Shown: piece after piece, positions 12,946 through 19,406 of the stretch
How positions within the stretch are numbered: the first letter of the stretch is position 1
Layout of the letters: every line of letters begins with the position of its first letter
IMG/VR virus record: IMGVR_UViG_3300025122_000138
Span: 1 to 25,408 of that record
Strand: one strand, 5' to 3'
Length of the DNA stretch: 25,408 nt
Source of the DNA: a virus
Position numbers and translations under genes: made by a program
The notes under the pieces: model-generated
Seen by the model: only the letters and a program-made list of their open reading frames with translations
Database searches by the model: none
What the model was told of the DNA's origin: nothing

Positions 12946-13842
12946 TTAGTCTCTAAGATCGCTCAACATCTCATCCCAATCTAAATTTGCTGCGTCCCAC
13001 TTGTTTCTAGACACGTGAAAGTGATTTACAATGCCGCTGAATTTTCCATCTTTAGTTTCTTTATGCTCTGCTAATAAAACGTTCCCACCATTATCCATTG
13101 GCATTTGTATTGGAATATCATAGTGAGAACAAAGAGTTTTAACTAAAGCCTTATATGCTTCAAGTTGTATATCATAAAAGCCCAAACATTCTTTTATATA
13201 ACTGTTGTGTACTTTTACCTTTTCCAAAAGTGGGCGTGGGCCGAAGTTCTTTCTTCTGTACCATTTTTGATATTTTGTATAAACCGCATTGGAAATATCA
13301 ATTCCAATAGAGGCTTTATTTACTTTGCGATTTCCAGCATGCCAGCCTTCATGTTGAGTATCGACCATCTGATAAATTGTACCATCATTGTCGATGACAA
13401 AGTGGCTGGAAATTCCTTTCTTTTCTAACACTCTCGCGCAAGATTTAGCAGAAAGGCATACATCAAAATGGGTAACAATCATTTTAACATTTCGTTTGTT
13501 TTTCTTATATTCTCTGAATCCTTTTGGCAAGGCCAAGCTATCCTCGTCACGAAGATTAACAACCTTGTCCCAATCAATCGGCACCAATTCGCCTTCGCAG
13601 ATTAAATGATTGCCTTCGAGATTTTCAAATTCTTTCTCAAGCCCTGCTTCATGTTCTGTATTTGCTCTTCGAAAAGTCATTGGTCCGCATAATCCATCTG
13701 CCGAAAGGCCATGTTCTTTTTGAAATTTGCGTATACTTGTAATTAGCTTTTCATCAAATTCTTTCGCACCAAACCATGAAGGCTCCCATCCTAATTTGGA
13801 AGCCGAGGCCTTGTTATAAAATATCTTATCTTTAACTGCCAT
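12946..13842 (-). CDS. Endolysin: N-acetylmuramoyl-L-alanine amidase with peptidoglycan-binding domain
   Basis: A 298-aa endolysin. Residues of about 13-60 form a PG_binding_1-like domain (ITSIRKFQKEHGLSADGLCG-PMTF). The catalytic part from about 118 is of the Amidase_2/PGRP type: I-V-T-H-F-D with zinc ligand His125, S-S-H-F-V-I-D-N-D-G-T-I-Y-Q, WHAGNRKVNKASIGIDI at 167-183, and N-H-F-H-V-S-R-N-K-W-D with His274 or His276 and Asp283 as the remaining ligands. It would cut the amide between muramic acid and L-alanine. No signal peptide is visible, so a holin is presumably required. AGGA lies 8 nt before the ATG, and an extended -10 promoter is just upstream. Confidence 0.93.
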   Translation of the reverse strand: MAVKDKIFYNKASASKLGWEPSWFGAKEFDEKLITSIRKFQKEHGLSADGLCGPMTFRRANTEHEAGLEKEFENLEGNHLICEGELVPIDWDKVVNLRDEDSLALPKGFREYKKNKRNVKMIVTHFDVCLSAKSCARVLEKKGISSHFVIDNDGTIYQMVDTQHEGWHAGNRKVNKASIGIDISNAVYTKYQKWYRRKNFGPRPLLEKVKVHNSYIKECLGFYDIQLEAYKALVKTLCSHYDIPIQMPMDNGGNVLLAEHKETKDGKFSGIVNHFHVSRNKWDAANLDWDEMLSDLRD

Positions 13843-13880
13843 AATAAATTTCCTGATTAAATCTTTTATCCCATGTTCGT

Positions 13881-13889
13881 ATTATACCA
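13881..13889 (-). promoter_or_regulatory. Extended -10 promoter before the endolysin
   Basis: TG-G-TATAAT on the - strand in the 70-nt gap before the endolysin. The -10 is a perfect match with the extended TG, while no good -35 is found 17 bp upstream (TTTAAT). This differs from the TTGACA promoters of the left part and may reflect a separate timing class. Confidence 0.6.
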
Positions 13890-13912
13890 AATCTTTTTTT
13901 AAAATTAAATTC

Positions 13913-14173
13913 TTATCTTTTATCTTCGCGAACTTTCACATTAATTATATCGTCATCCCAATAAATATCAATCTTATTTTGTAAAAACAAATGCAAACTA
14001 TGAAAATGCTTGTCTAGTTCGGCATTTGAAATATTCTTCGATATTTTCCTTTTGGCACACCATTGAATTATAGAATTTGCAATGAAGGCCTTATCTGCAT
14101 AATAAATATTATCGTCTCGATAAAGCGCACCCTCTTCACGTAGCCATCGCAAGAGCGTGTCCTTATCTATCAT
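13913..14173 (-). CDS. Small hypothetical protein
   Basis: An 86-aa protein starting MIDKDTLLRWLREEGALYRD, with Y-Y-A-D-K-A-F-I-A-N-S-I-I-Q-W-C helices and a C-terminal strand pair DIYWDDDIINVKVRED. No family recognised. Its ATG overlaps the stop of the preceding gene (ATGA). The D-I-Y-W-D-D-D-I-I-N-V segment is the most distinctive part. It ends its unit, since the endolysin promoter follows. Confidence 0.65.
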   Translation of the reverse strand: MIDKDTLLRWLREEGALYRDDNIYYADKAFIANSIIQWCAKRKISKNISNAELDKHFHSLHLFLQNKIDIYWDDDIINVKVREDKR

Positions 14174-14535
14174 TTTTTTACAGTTTGATCATAATAATCA
14201 ACTGCCTCCTCCCAAGTTTCGAAAGTTGATAGTGATTGAAAACTTCTTGGCGTCGCTCTATTTAAACTTACAATCGAGGCTCGTTTCCAAGAGCTTATTA
14301 TTGAATCATCAATTAATTCAAGACTTTCCACTTCTTCCGGTGGGACGCTGGCATCAATCAGCATTTCGTGTTTTATTGTTGCGGCCCCTTCTAAATCTTG
14401 TGAAGCGGCAATCAGCATTGCGATTACATGGAGTTGGATTTCGTGGAAAAAAGCAAATAGCTGATAAAGCCCTAGAAGTTTTGATAGGAATTTATATATC
14501 AGTGCTCCCGATAGGAACCACATGAACTCATACAT
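14170..14535 (-). CDS. Phage protein with N-terminal membrane segment
   Basis: A 121-aa protein starting MYEFMWFLSGALIYKFLSKLL, one hydrophobic segment at about 4-24, then an amphipathic helix rich in His and Ile (FHEIQLHVIAMLIAASQDLE) and a soluble C-terminal half ending in TFETWEEAVDYYDQTVK. I recall proteins opening M-Y-E-F-L/M-W-F-x-S-G-A-x-x-Y-K-F-L-S from marine myophages near structural genes; their function is unknown. GAGAGGT lies 4 nt before the ATG. A membrane location is predicted. Confidence 0.75.
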   Translation of the reverse strand: MYEFMWFLSGALIYKFLSKLLGLYQLFAFFHEIQLHVIAMLIAASQDLEGAATIKHEMLIDASVPPEEVESLELIDDSIISSWKRASIVSLNRATPRSFQSLSTFETWEEAVDYYDQTVKK

Positions 14536-14546
14536 TTTAACCTCTC

Positions 14547-15029
14547 TTAAGAAAGCTTCTCTTTGACTCTTCTGAGTACTTCTTGTAGTATATCAGATTG
14601 TCTTGCAGTTTTAAATGTAGATTCGTCATCGACGATTTCAAGGTTGGGGATGTGTCGTAGGATTGATTCTGCCAAAGTTCTTGAAGTTGGAGATTCCTTT
14701 TGTTCTTCTGCGCAGCCCGGGCCGACACATTTTTTTGTATCCTTTACGACAAACGGACAGTCTTTTGTGCCGCTGCCTGCGTCTGGGCATTTTGCTTCTT
14801 CAAGCTCTTCTGCCTCTTCCACCACTTCCGGTGTTTCAGTCGGTGTTTCGTCAGGGGCAGTTGGGGCAGTTGGGGTCTGGAATGGCTCTGGTGGCGTGTT
14901 CAGTTCGAGCGGCGGCACGGCTTCATTTACTTTTTTTAAGAATGGATTAACTAAGGATTCTACGCCGGCCAAAGCCATGAATCGACGGACAGTGCTTTCA
15001 TTCAGGAGTGTCTTTTTCTTGTCAGTCAT
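14547..15029 (-). CDS. Acidic phage protein with LLNE-type N-terminal tag, Cys-containing
   Basis: A 160-aa protein. Residues 7-26 (KTLLNESTVRRFMALAGVES) match the N-terminus of the next protein upstream. A Pro/Thr/Glu-rich linker follows at about 38-80, then C-P-D-A-G-S-G-T-K-D-C-P and C-V-G-P-G-C, four cysteines in two close pairs that could bind a metal or form disulfides. The C-terminal 40 residues are helical and charged. GAGGT is 5 nt before the ATG. The common tag suggests that both proteins are delivered to the same structure, as with T4 capsid-targeting propeptides; this is inference. Confidence 0.75.
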   Translation of the reverse strand: MTDKKKTLLNESTVRRFMALAGVESLVNPFLKKVNEAVPPLELNTPPEPFQTPTAPTAPDETPTETPEVVEEAEELEEAKCPDAGSGTKDCPFVVKDTKKCVGPGCAEEQKESPTSRTLAESILRHIPNLEIVDDESTFKTARQSDILQEVLRRVKEKLS

Positions 15030-15041
15030 TTTTCTACCTCG

Positions 15042-15731
15042 TTACTTTTTAGTGCGTCGTTTTGCGCCTTGCAATCTTCGAGCTACGCGCTTCGTGACTT
15101 GTTCAACAATGTGCTCTCTTTTTACGCGATTGGCAACGCGGCGAGATAATTCTTCCATGAAAAGTTCTTGTTGTGCAGCGTGGCGTCTTGCCTCTTCAAG
15201 TCCGGGGGGCAAACCTTCTTCTTCTTCTTCTTCGGCTGCGGGTAAGAAATCTGGTGGTGGCATTTCTTCTCCGGGCTCGCCAGGCTCGCCTTCGGGCTCT
15301 CCGGGTTCAACGTCCATGTCGAGGCCATCTTTTTCAGCCTCGCCTTCAATTACGGACAATATGCGACGATACACATCTTCTACTTCTGGACTAGCTTCTG
15401 CTGCTGGTTCGCCCTCTGGTGGGACGCCCAAATCAGCTTCTGGTTCGCCCAAACCAGCGTCTGGCTCCAGAGCTTCGGGGGGCGGTCCTGGCAGCGGCTC
15501 TTCTTCGCCGGGCACTTGCTCCTCCAAGGTTTTAAGTATATCGCCCACATGATCTTTTCTTGGTGGGTGCGGTTTGGATTTCAGATCCTCGCTGCCCTGC
15601 TCTTCAAGCTCTTCTGCTTCTTCAAGCTCTTCTTCTTCAAGCTTCACGCCTTCGTAAAGCTTTTCGGTGCCTGCCAATTTCATGAATCGCTTAACGGTAT
15701 CTTCATTTAAAAGTTTCTTACCCTTGCTCAT
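15042..15731 (-). CDS. Acidic Pro/Glu-rich phage protein with LLNE-type N-terminal tag
   Basis: A 229-aa protein. Residues 6-25 (KLLNEDTVKRFMKLAGTEKL) are nearly the same as in the downstream 160-aa protein. Then come long Glu-rich and Pro-Gly-Glu-rich low-complexity stretches (about 30-165, with PGEPEGEPGEPGEE-type repeats), a helical region and a strongly basic end (VTKRVARRLQGAKRRTKK). An acidic body with basic tail would suit a scaffold, prohead core or internal head protein. AGGAG lies 7 nt before the ATG. The large open frame on the other strand over this region is a by-product of the skewed composition. Confidence 0.75.
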   Translation of the reverse strand: MSKGKKLLNEDTVKRFMKLAGTEKLYEGVKLEEEELEEAEELEEQGSEDLKSKPHPPRKDHVGDILKTLEEQVPGEEEPLPGPPPEALEPDAGLGEPEADLGVPPEGEPAAEASPEVEDVYRRILSVIEGEAEKDGLDMDVEPGEPEGEPGEPGEEMPPPDFLPAAEEEEEEGLPPGLEEARRHAAQQELFMEELSRRVANRVKREHIVEQVTKRVARRLQGAKRRTKK

Positions 15732-15783
15732 TAGTTCACTCCTGTAAATAAAAAGGTTTTCTAGATATAAATAGTCTTTTGTT

Positions 15784-16014
15784 TCAGTAATCGTATATTT
15801 TCTTTAATTTTTGTAAGGCTGCATCTTGAATCTGTTTCACCCTCACAATACTTATGTCCAATCGCTTAGAAACCTCATTTAATGTCATCTCTGGGTTCTG
15901 CCCTACGGCTATCGCGGTGCAATTCATATCTTCGCCATAGTTAATCCATAATCGACACTTTCTCTCTTTGCAACCTTCTTGATTTTCTAAACATTTTCTA
16001 GCGCAACCTATCAT
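15784..16014 (-). CDS. Cys-rich sigma-70 region 4-like regulator
   Basis: A 76-aa protein. The first half has cysteines at C4, C8, C15, C20 and C32, arranged so that a small zinc site is possible, around K-C-R-L-W-I-N-Y-G-E-D-M-N-C-T-A-I-A-V. The second half, MTLNEVSKRLDISIVRVKQIQDAALQKLKK at 43-72, is a helix-turn-helix like region 4.2 of sigma-70, which reads the -35 element and contacts the RNA polymerase flap. I recall such Cys-plus-region-4 proteins in marine phages. It lacks region 2, so it could redirect polymerase only together with another factor. ATGA overlap with the upstream gene. Confidence 0.8.
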   Translation of the reverse strand: MIGCARKCLENQEGCKERKCRLWINYGEDMNCTAIAVGQNPEMTLNEVSKRLDISIVRVKQIQDAALQKLKKIYDY

Positions 16015-16337
16015 AAATCTCCATGCTCCTTTTCTATAATATCAAATATGTTTTCAATCTCATCTTTATTTAAGCCAAATTGCTTAATTGTTTCTTCTTC
16101 TTTTAATCTCGCTCGTTTAATTTTATTACGTCTGGGGTTTGACATAGCTTTCTTTTCTTTTAACTCTTCAACGAAGGCTAGCATATGTTCGTTTCTATCA
16201 ACGTAGCCAGACACCACATCAATAAAAAATTCACGGATCTTTAAATCATCATAATGCAAACGAATCTTTAAATCAGCATGAAGCTTGTCTGTGCTTTCAA
16301 AGCAAATTTTCTTAATGATGTTTCCATAATCTGGCAT
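16011..16337 (-). CDS. Conserved phage protein, ribbon-helix-helix candidate
   Basis: A 108-aa protein with one short strand (HADLKIRLHYDDL, about 20-32) followed by two helices (KIREFFIDVVSGYVDRN and HMLAFVEELKEK), the order found in Arc/MetJ-type ribbon-helix-helix DNA-binding proteins. The C-terminal half has R-R-N-K-I-K-R-A-R and KQFGLNKDEIENIFDIIEKE. I recall the whole series from marine phages, unannotated. It is coupled to the sigma-region-4-like gene by an ATGA overlap and to the preceding gene by TAATG, so a transcription role is consistent with position. Confidence 0.7.
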   Translation of the reverse strand: MPDYGNIIKKICFESTDKLHADLKIRLHYDDLKIREFFIDVVSGYVDRNEHMLAFVEELKEKKAMSNPRRNKIKRARLKEEETIKQFGLNKDEIENIFDIIEKEHGDL

Positions 16338-17356
16338 TAAGTCTTTCCTAAAATGTGAGTTCGGCTTTCGCCCAAGCCCGCGTTTGTTTGTTTGATAAAC
16401 TTGGCTTTTGTTTGTAGTTCTAAAATTGTTCTCGCGCCAGAATAAGAAAATCCAGAAACAATTCCATTTCTTAAATCTTCTAAAATGGTCTTAACGCTTC
16501 CCTTATATGGAATGAACGTAGAAATGCCCTCATTGGACGAATACCGACCACGCCATTTAATTTGAGCATCTTTGCTAGCCATACCGCGATATTCCTTTTT
16601 AACGCCGCCGAGTGTAACAACTTTTTCTCCTGGGGATTCATCTGTTCCTGCTAAAAGCGAGCCAAGCATTACAAAATCTGCTCCCGCGGCAATTGCCTTA
16701 ACAATGTCGCCAGAAGAGCGAATGCCGCCATCGGCAATAATCTTTGCGGATCTGTCTGACATGGCACATTCAAATATAGTTTGCAATCCTGGCATGCCGT
16801 GTCCAGTTTGAATTCTTGTACTACAGATTGAGCCGCCGCCAATATTACAACGAATACTATCTGCGCCCCAATCTGCTAAATCATTAAAGCCTTCTAAAGT
16901 AGCAACATTGCCAGCCATAATGTGTACGCTGTCGTGGAGCAAATCTTTTATAGATTTGATCGCATGCTCTACCAATTTATGATGACCGTGTGCGACATCA
17001 ATACATAAAACATTTGTTCCGTTGCGTGTCAAATTTGCAGCTCGTTCTAAAAAATCATCTGTAACACCTACTGCTGCGCCAACGTTTGGGTTATATTCCC
17101 AAGCTTTACGGACTATTGCACATTGTTTTTCAACTGTATTGTAACGATGAACGATCCCTAAGCCGCCCACTTCTATCATTGAGGTGGTCATGTTGAGTTC
17201 CGTAACGGTATCCATTGGCGCTGAAATTACTGGAAAATCTAAGTGGATATTTTCATCCAAATCATTTCCGATCTTTACTTCTTTTCGACTCTCAATGTCT
17301 GAATATTGTGGTATCAATAATACATCATCGTATGTTAAGGCTTCTTTAAATCTCAC
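16337..17356 (-). CDS. IMP dehydrogenase / GMP reductase family enzyme, no CBS domains
   Basis: A 339-aa (beta/alpha)8 enzyme. It has [11 protein letters not shown] at 7-17, APMDTVTE at 46-53, GAAVGV at 93-98, D-V-A-H-G-H at 120-125, catalytic loop G-G-G-S-I-C-S-T-R with Cys178, A-D-G-G-I-R at 208-213, and the flap N-E-G-x-S-T-F-I-P-Y-K-G around 275-286. IMPDH makes XMP from IMP; GMPR makes IMP from GMP. The usual CBS pair near residue 95 is absent. The flap favours GMPR slightly and the rest favours IMPDH, so I leave it open. The usual V-G-I-G-P-G-S is changed to C-N-I-G-G-G-S. The start is GTG with GGGAGG 6 nt upstream. Likely role: purine pool control. Confidence 0.92.
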   Translation of the reverse strand: MRFKEALTYDDVLLIPQYSDIESRKEVKIGNDLDENIHLDFPVISAPMDTVTELNMTTSMIEVGGLGIVHRYNTVEKQCAIVRKAWEYNPNVGAAVGVTDDFLERAANLTRNGTNVLCIDVAHGHHKLVEHAIKSIKDLLHDSVHIMAGNVATLEGFNDLADWGADSIRCNIGGGSICSTRIQTGHGMPGLQTIFECAMSDRSAKIIADGGIRSSGDIVKAIAAGADFVMLGSLLAGTDESPGEKVVTLGGVKKEYRGMASKDAQIKWRGRYSSNEGISTFIPYKGSVKTILEDLRNGIVSGFSYSGARTILELQTKAKFIKQTNAGLGESRTHILGKT

Positions 17357-17540
17357 TAATGACCTCCCAATTCTCTTTTATTAGTTTAAGTGGCGCTGTT
17401 GATGCACTCGAATCTCCTGAAAATACAACCTTCGCATATTCTTCACTTCGGTATTCAAGGTGTTGCTCGGACATAAAAATATCCAATATTATGCCCGTGG
17501 TTCCGGCATAATTATGTTTTATCAAATCACCGACTTTCAT
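17346..17540 (-). CDS. Small KOW/SH3-like protein (MKVGDLI), copy 9
   Basis: A 64-aa protein starting MKVGDLIKHNYAGTTGIILDIF, with YAKVVFSGD and a closing WEVISEI strand. G-T-T-G-I-I-L-D-I is close to the matching part of copies 1 and 6. It enters through the identical 14-nt overlap (ATGAAAGTCGGTGA) at the end of the DUF3310 gene, about 15 kb from the main island, and its own end overlaps the GTG of the IMPDH-like gene by 11 nt. Function unknown. Confidence 0.8.
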   Translation of the reverse strand: MKVGDLIKHNYAGTTGIILDIFMSEQHLEYRSEEYAKVVFSGDSSASTAPLKLIKENWEVISEI

Positions 17541-17757
17541 TGTTCTCTAGCTCTTCAATCATCTTTTCAAGATACCAGCGAGCTTTCTTTAAATCTTGTA
17601 AAGCTTTGCCCTTATATTTATGCCGGGAAACATATTTAATTATATTGCCTTCGGCATATCCCATCCGCCAAGAATTGATAAATTCATATGGCTCAATGGC
17701 CTGTTCGCCTTTCCAATTAATGTTATAGTGTTTTGGATGGTTAACGTTGTCGCTCAT
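17527..17757 (-). CDS. DUF3310 family protein
   Basis: A 76-aa protein with the DUF3310 pattern: V-N-H-P-K-H-Y-N, then G-E-Q-A-I-E-P-Y-E-F-I, then G-Y-A-E-G-N-I-I-K-Y-V-S-R-H-K-Y-K, and D-L-K-K-A-R-W-Y-L-E-K-M. The family is common in phages, often labelled 'SaV-like' or nucleotide-kinase-like, and has no proven activity. The core ends around residue 70. The final NNESR is read from the overlapping start of the KOW gene. ATGA overlap with the preceding membrane gene. Confidence 0.9.
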   Translation of the reverse strand: MSDNVNHPKHYNINWKGEQAIEPYEFINSWRMGYAEGNIIKYVSRHKYKGKALQDLKKARWYLEKMIEELENNESR

Positions 17758-17939
17758 TTTATTCCTTTTTTACAATCCGGATGGCACGGTGCGTGCACAG
17801 GGCATCCAATTTCGCAATTATCTTCTGGTGCTTCTATCTTGGGTGCAAATTCAAATGCAAAATAAAGAATAGCGGATATGATTAGCACGCTAACTATAAA
17901 TGCCAGCGCCGCCACTTTCTCTTCTCTTAAAAATTTCAT
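17754..17939 (-). CDS. Small membrane protein with Cys-rich tail
   Basis: A 61-aa protein with one hydrophobic segment at about 11-31 and a short tail containing C42, C46, C52 and C56 (D-N-C-E-I-G-C-P-V-H-A-P-C-H-P-D-C). The four cysteines and two histidines could hold a metal or form disulfides; the tail side (cytoplasm or periplasm) cannot be told from the sequence. It is coupled by ATGA overlaps at both ends. No family recognised. Confidence 0.65.
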   Translation of the reverse strand: MKFLREEKVAALAFIVSVLIISAILYFAFEFAPKIEAPEDNCEIGCPVHAPCHPDCKKGIK

Positions 17940-18226
17940 TTTTCAACTTCCGCTCCTTTTTCTAGATGCTCTTTAAAATCTTGAAGGATATTAACTGCTT
18001 TTTCCCAACACTCAGGACAATAAAGGCGAACAATTCCTTCTTCTTGTCGTACTACAACATTCCATGTTGTTACTTGTTCTTTATTCATCTTATCAAATGA
18101 TTCCTCACAAGTCAAACACTTATCTGGAATTTTATCAAATAAAGCAACTTTAGCTGCCATCTCTTTTTCGGCGCTCTTTTTTGCTTTGTTTGTTTTCTTC
18201 CTTCTTAGTTTTCTTTCTAAAGACAT
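17936..18226 (-). CDS. Conserved phage zinc-binding protein
   Basis: A 96-aa protein with a basic N-terminus (M-S-L-E-R-K-L-R-R-K-K-T-N-K) and two CxxC knuckles, C37-L-T-C40 and C70-P-E-C73, forming a probable four-cysteine zinc site around the strands TWNVVVRQEE and IVRLYC. I recall the series D-K-x-P-x-x-C-L-T-C, W-N-V-V-V-R, V-R-L-Y-C-P-x-C-W-E-K-A from marine phage proteins without known function. Start and stop are coupled to both neighbours by overlaps (1 nt and 4 nt). It may bind nucleic acid. Confidence 0.78.
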   Translation of the reverse strand: MSLERKLRRKKTNKAKKSAEKEMAAKVALFDKIPDKCLTCEESFDKMNKEQVTTWNVVVRQEEGIVRLYCPECWEKAVNILQDFKEHLEKGAEVEK

Positions 18227-18693
18227 TATCTTTCTCCCGTGGAACCAAATCCACCTTCGCCGCGTTTTGAATGAAAGTTTAAAAACTCGTCACTTTCAAC
18301 TTCTTCAACTTTACAATGAACAATCGGTATCAATATTGCTTGTGCAACTTTGTCGCCTGGCCTAATCATTTGCGTTTCAGCGCCAATGTTGTGAAGGTTT
18401 ACATACACTTCGCCATTATAGCCAGGATCTACAACGCAAGCGCCCACTATTAATTGTCGCTTGTAAGCTATGCCTGATTTGTTTTTAACCTCCAACATAT
18501 AACCGTAAGGAATCTCGACTTTTATTCCAGTTGGAATCAATCTAGATTCTTTTGGTGGAATAAAGAAATCTTTTGAATCATATAATTTCTTTTCTCCATT
18601 CGGGCAATAAAATAAATCCATTCCAGCATCCATTTGATGTGCTCGAACTGGCAATCTTGCTTTTGGCCGCATCCTGTGTACTTTAATTCTCAT
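18226..18693 (-). CDS. dut: dUTP diphosphatase
   Basis: A 155-aa trimeric-type dUTPase with all five motifs: D22-A-G-M-D-L-F (motif 1), N71-K-S-G (2), V88-D-P-G-Y-N-G-E-V-Y (3), R111-P-G-D-K-V-A-Q (4) and R144-G-E-G-G-F-G-S-T-G (5). It hydrolyses dUTP to dUMP and pyrophosphate, which keeps uracil out of DNA and feeds dTMP synthesis. The ATG at 18693 was chosen (ATGA overlap with the AP2-domain gene, GGAAGG upstream) rather than a TTG four codons earlier. Residues D22 and D89 are conserved. It sits in the replication block next to the polymerase. Confidence 0.96.
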   Translation of the reverse strand: MRIKVHRMRPKARLPVRAHQMDAGMDLFYCPNGEKKLYDSKDFFIPPKESRLIPTGIKVEIPYGYMLEVKNKSGIAYKRQLIVGACVVDPGYNGEVYVNLHNIGAETQMIRPGDKVAQAILIPIVHCKVEEVESDEFLNFHSKRGEGGFGSTGER

Positions 18694-19394
18694 TTGCCTT
18701 CCCAATTCCTTGAGAACTTCGAGCCAATTTTAAATCCTATAATGGTATTCTCTTCAAGAGAGACTTTGAAGCCAAAATCATTACTAGAAAAGTAAACTTG
18801 GACATGATCTTGAAGATCTTCAAAGCTTGAAGCTTGAGAAGAAAACTCTCCATATTCATCTTGAATAATTTGCAGCGCTTTTTCTTCGCGAGTTTCTTGC
18901 CAGACATAATAATTTGTGCCTTTGCTTTTATGAAATTTGATTCCAACATTTTTCATAGCCCATTTTTTGAAAAGGGCGTCTAAGCCAGGATAAGAATAAC
19001 TGGCCCCTCTAAAAGAAATTCTGTTCGTATTTTTTAACAACTCTTTTCTCTCGGATGGTCGCAAGTTAAAAATCTCATCGACTAGTTCAGCGGTTTGGAA
19101 GGCGACTTCTTCATTCTTTTTCAACAAAGAAATAAATTCTTTCTTAATAATTTCAGTCGTCTCCTCGCGCACCGGCTCCTCTTCCTTGAAATAAAAATCA
19201 AACTCTTGTTGAGCTTCATTTTCAGAAAAGATTTTACGTGCATATGCTTGACCGGCTTCAAAAGCTGTGTCAAACCTGCCAAGTCTTTCTTTCGCGTAGA
19301 CGGCAACGAATGGCTTTCTGCAACCTTCGTTGCGTTTAACCCCTCTGTAGCCGAATTTATTTCTATTACTTTTAATAGGTTCTACATAATTCAT
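18690..19394 (-). CDS. AP2/ERF-type DNA-binding domain protein
   Basis: A 234-aa protein. Residues of about 11-55 read N-K-F-G-Y-R-G-V-K-R-N ... K-P-F-V-A-V-Y, then L-G-R-F-D-T-A-F-E-A-G-Q-A-Y-A-R, the AP2 pattern (YRGV, three strands, LG-F-T-EEA-AY helix). In phages this domain usually sits in HNH homing endonucleases, but no HNH motif is seen here. The remaining 170 residues are charged and helical with a segment S-F-R-G-A-S-Y-S-Y-P-G-L-D-A-L-F and give no family. AGGAGG is 5 nt before the ATG. DNA binding is inferred from the fold; a role in gene control or replication is open. Confidence 0.82.
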   Translation of the reverse strand: MNYVEPIKSNRNKFGYRGVKRNEGCRKPFVAVYAKERLGRFDTAFEAGQAYARKIFSENEAQQEFDFYFKEEEPVREETTEIIKKEFISLLKKNEEVAFQTAELVDEIFNLRPSERKELLKNTNRISFRGASYSYPGLDALFKKWAMKNVGIKFHKSKGTNYYVWQETREEKALQIIQDEYGEFSSQASSFEDLQDHVQVYFSSNDFGFKVSLEENTIIGFKIGSKFSRNWEGK

Positions 19395-19406
19395 TCTTTC
19401 CTCCTT

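Noticed and set aside
14563-15552. Long + strand open frame (329 codons, Ser/Gly-rich)
   Set aside because: It is the complement of two well-supported acidic Pro/Glu-rich genes. Skewed codon use there removes stops on the other strand; the product is low-complexity Ser/Pro and has no ribosome-binding site or neighbours.
18694-18705. Upstream TTG start for dUTPase
   Set aside because: The ATG at 18693 gives the usual ATGA overlap and has a better-placed Shine-Dalgarno; the TTG would add four residues within the neighbouring gene.
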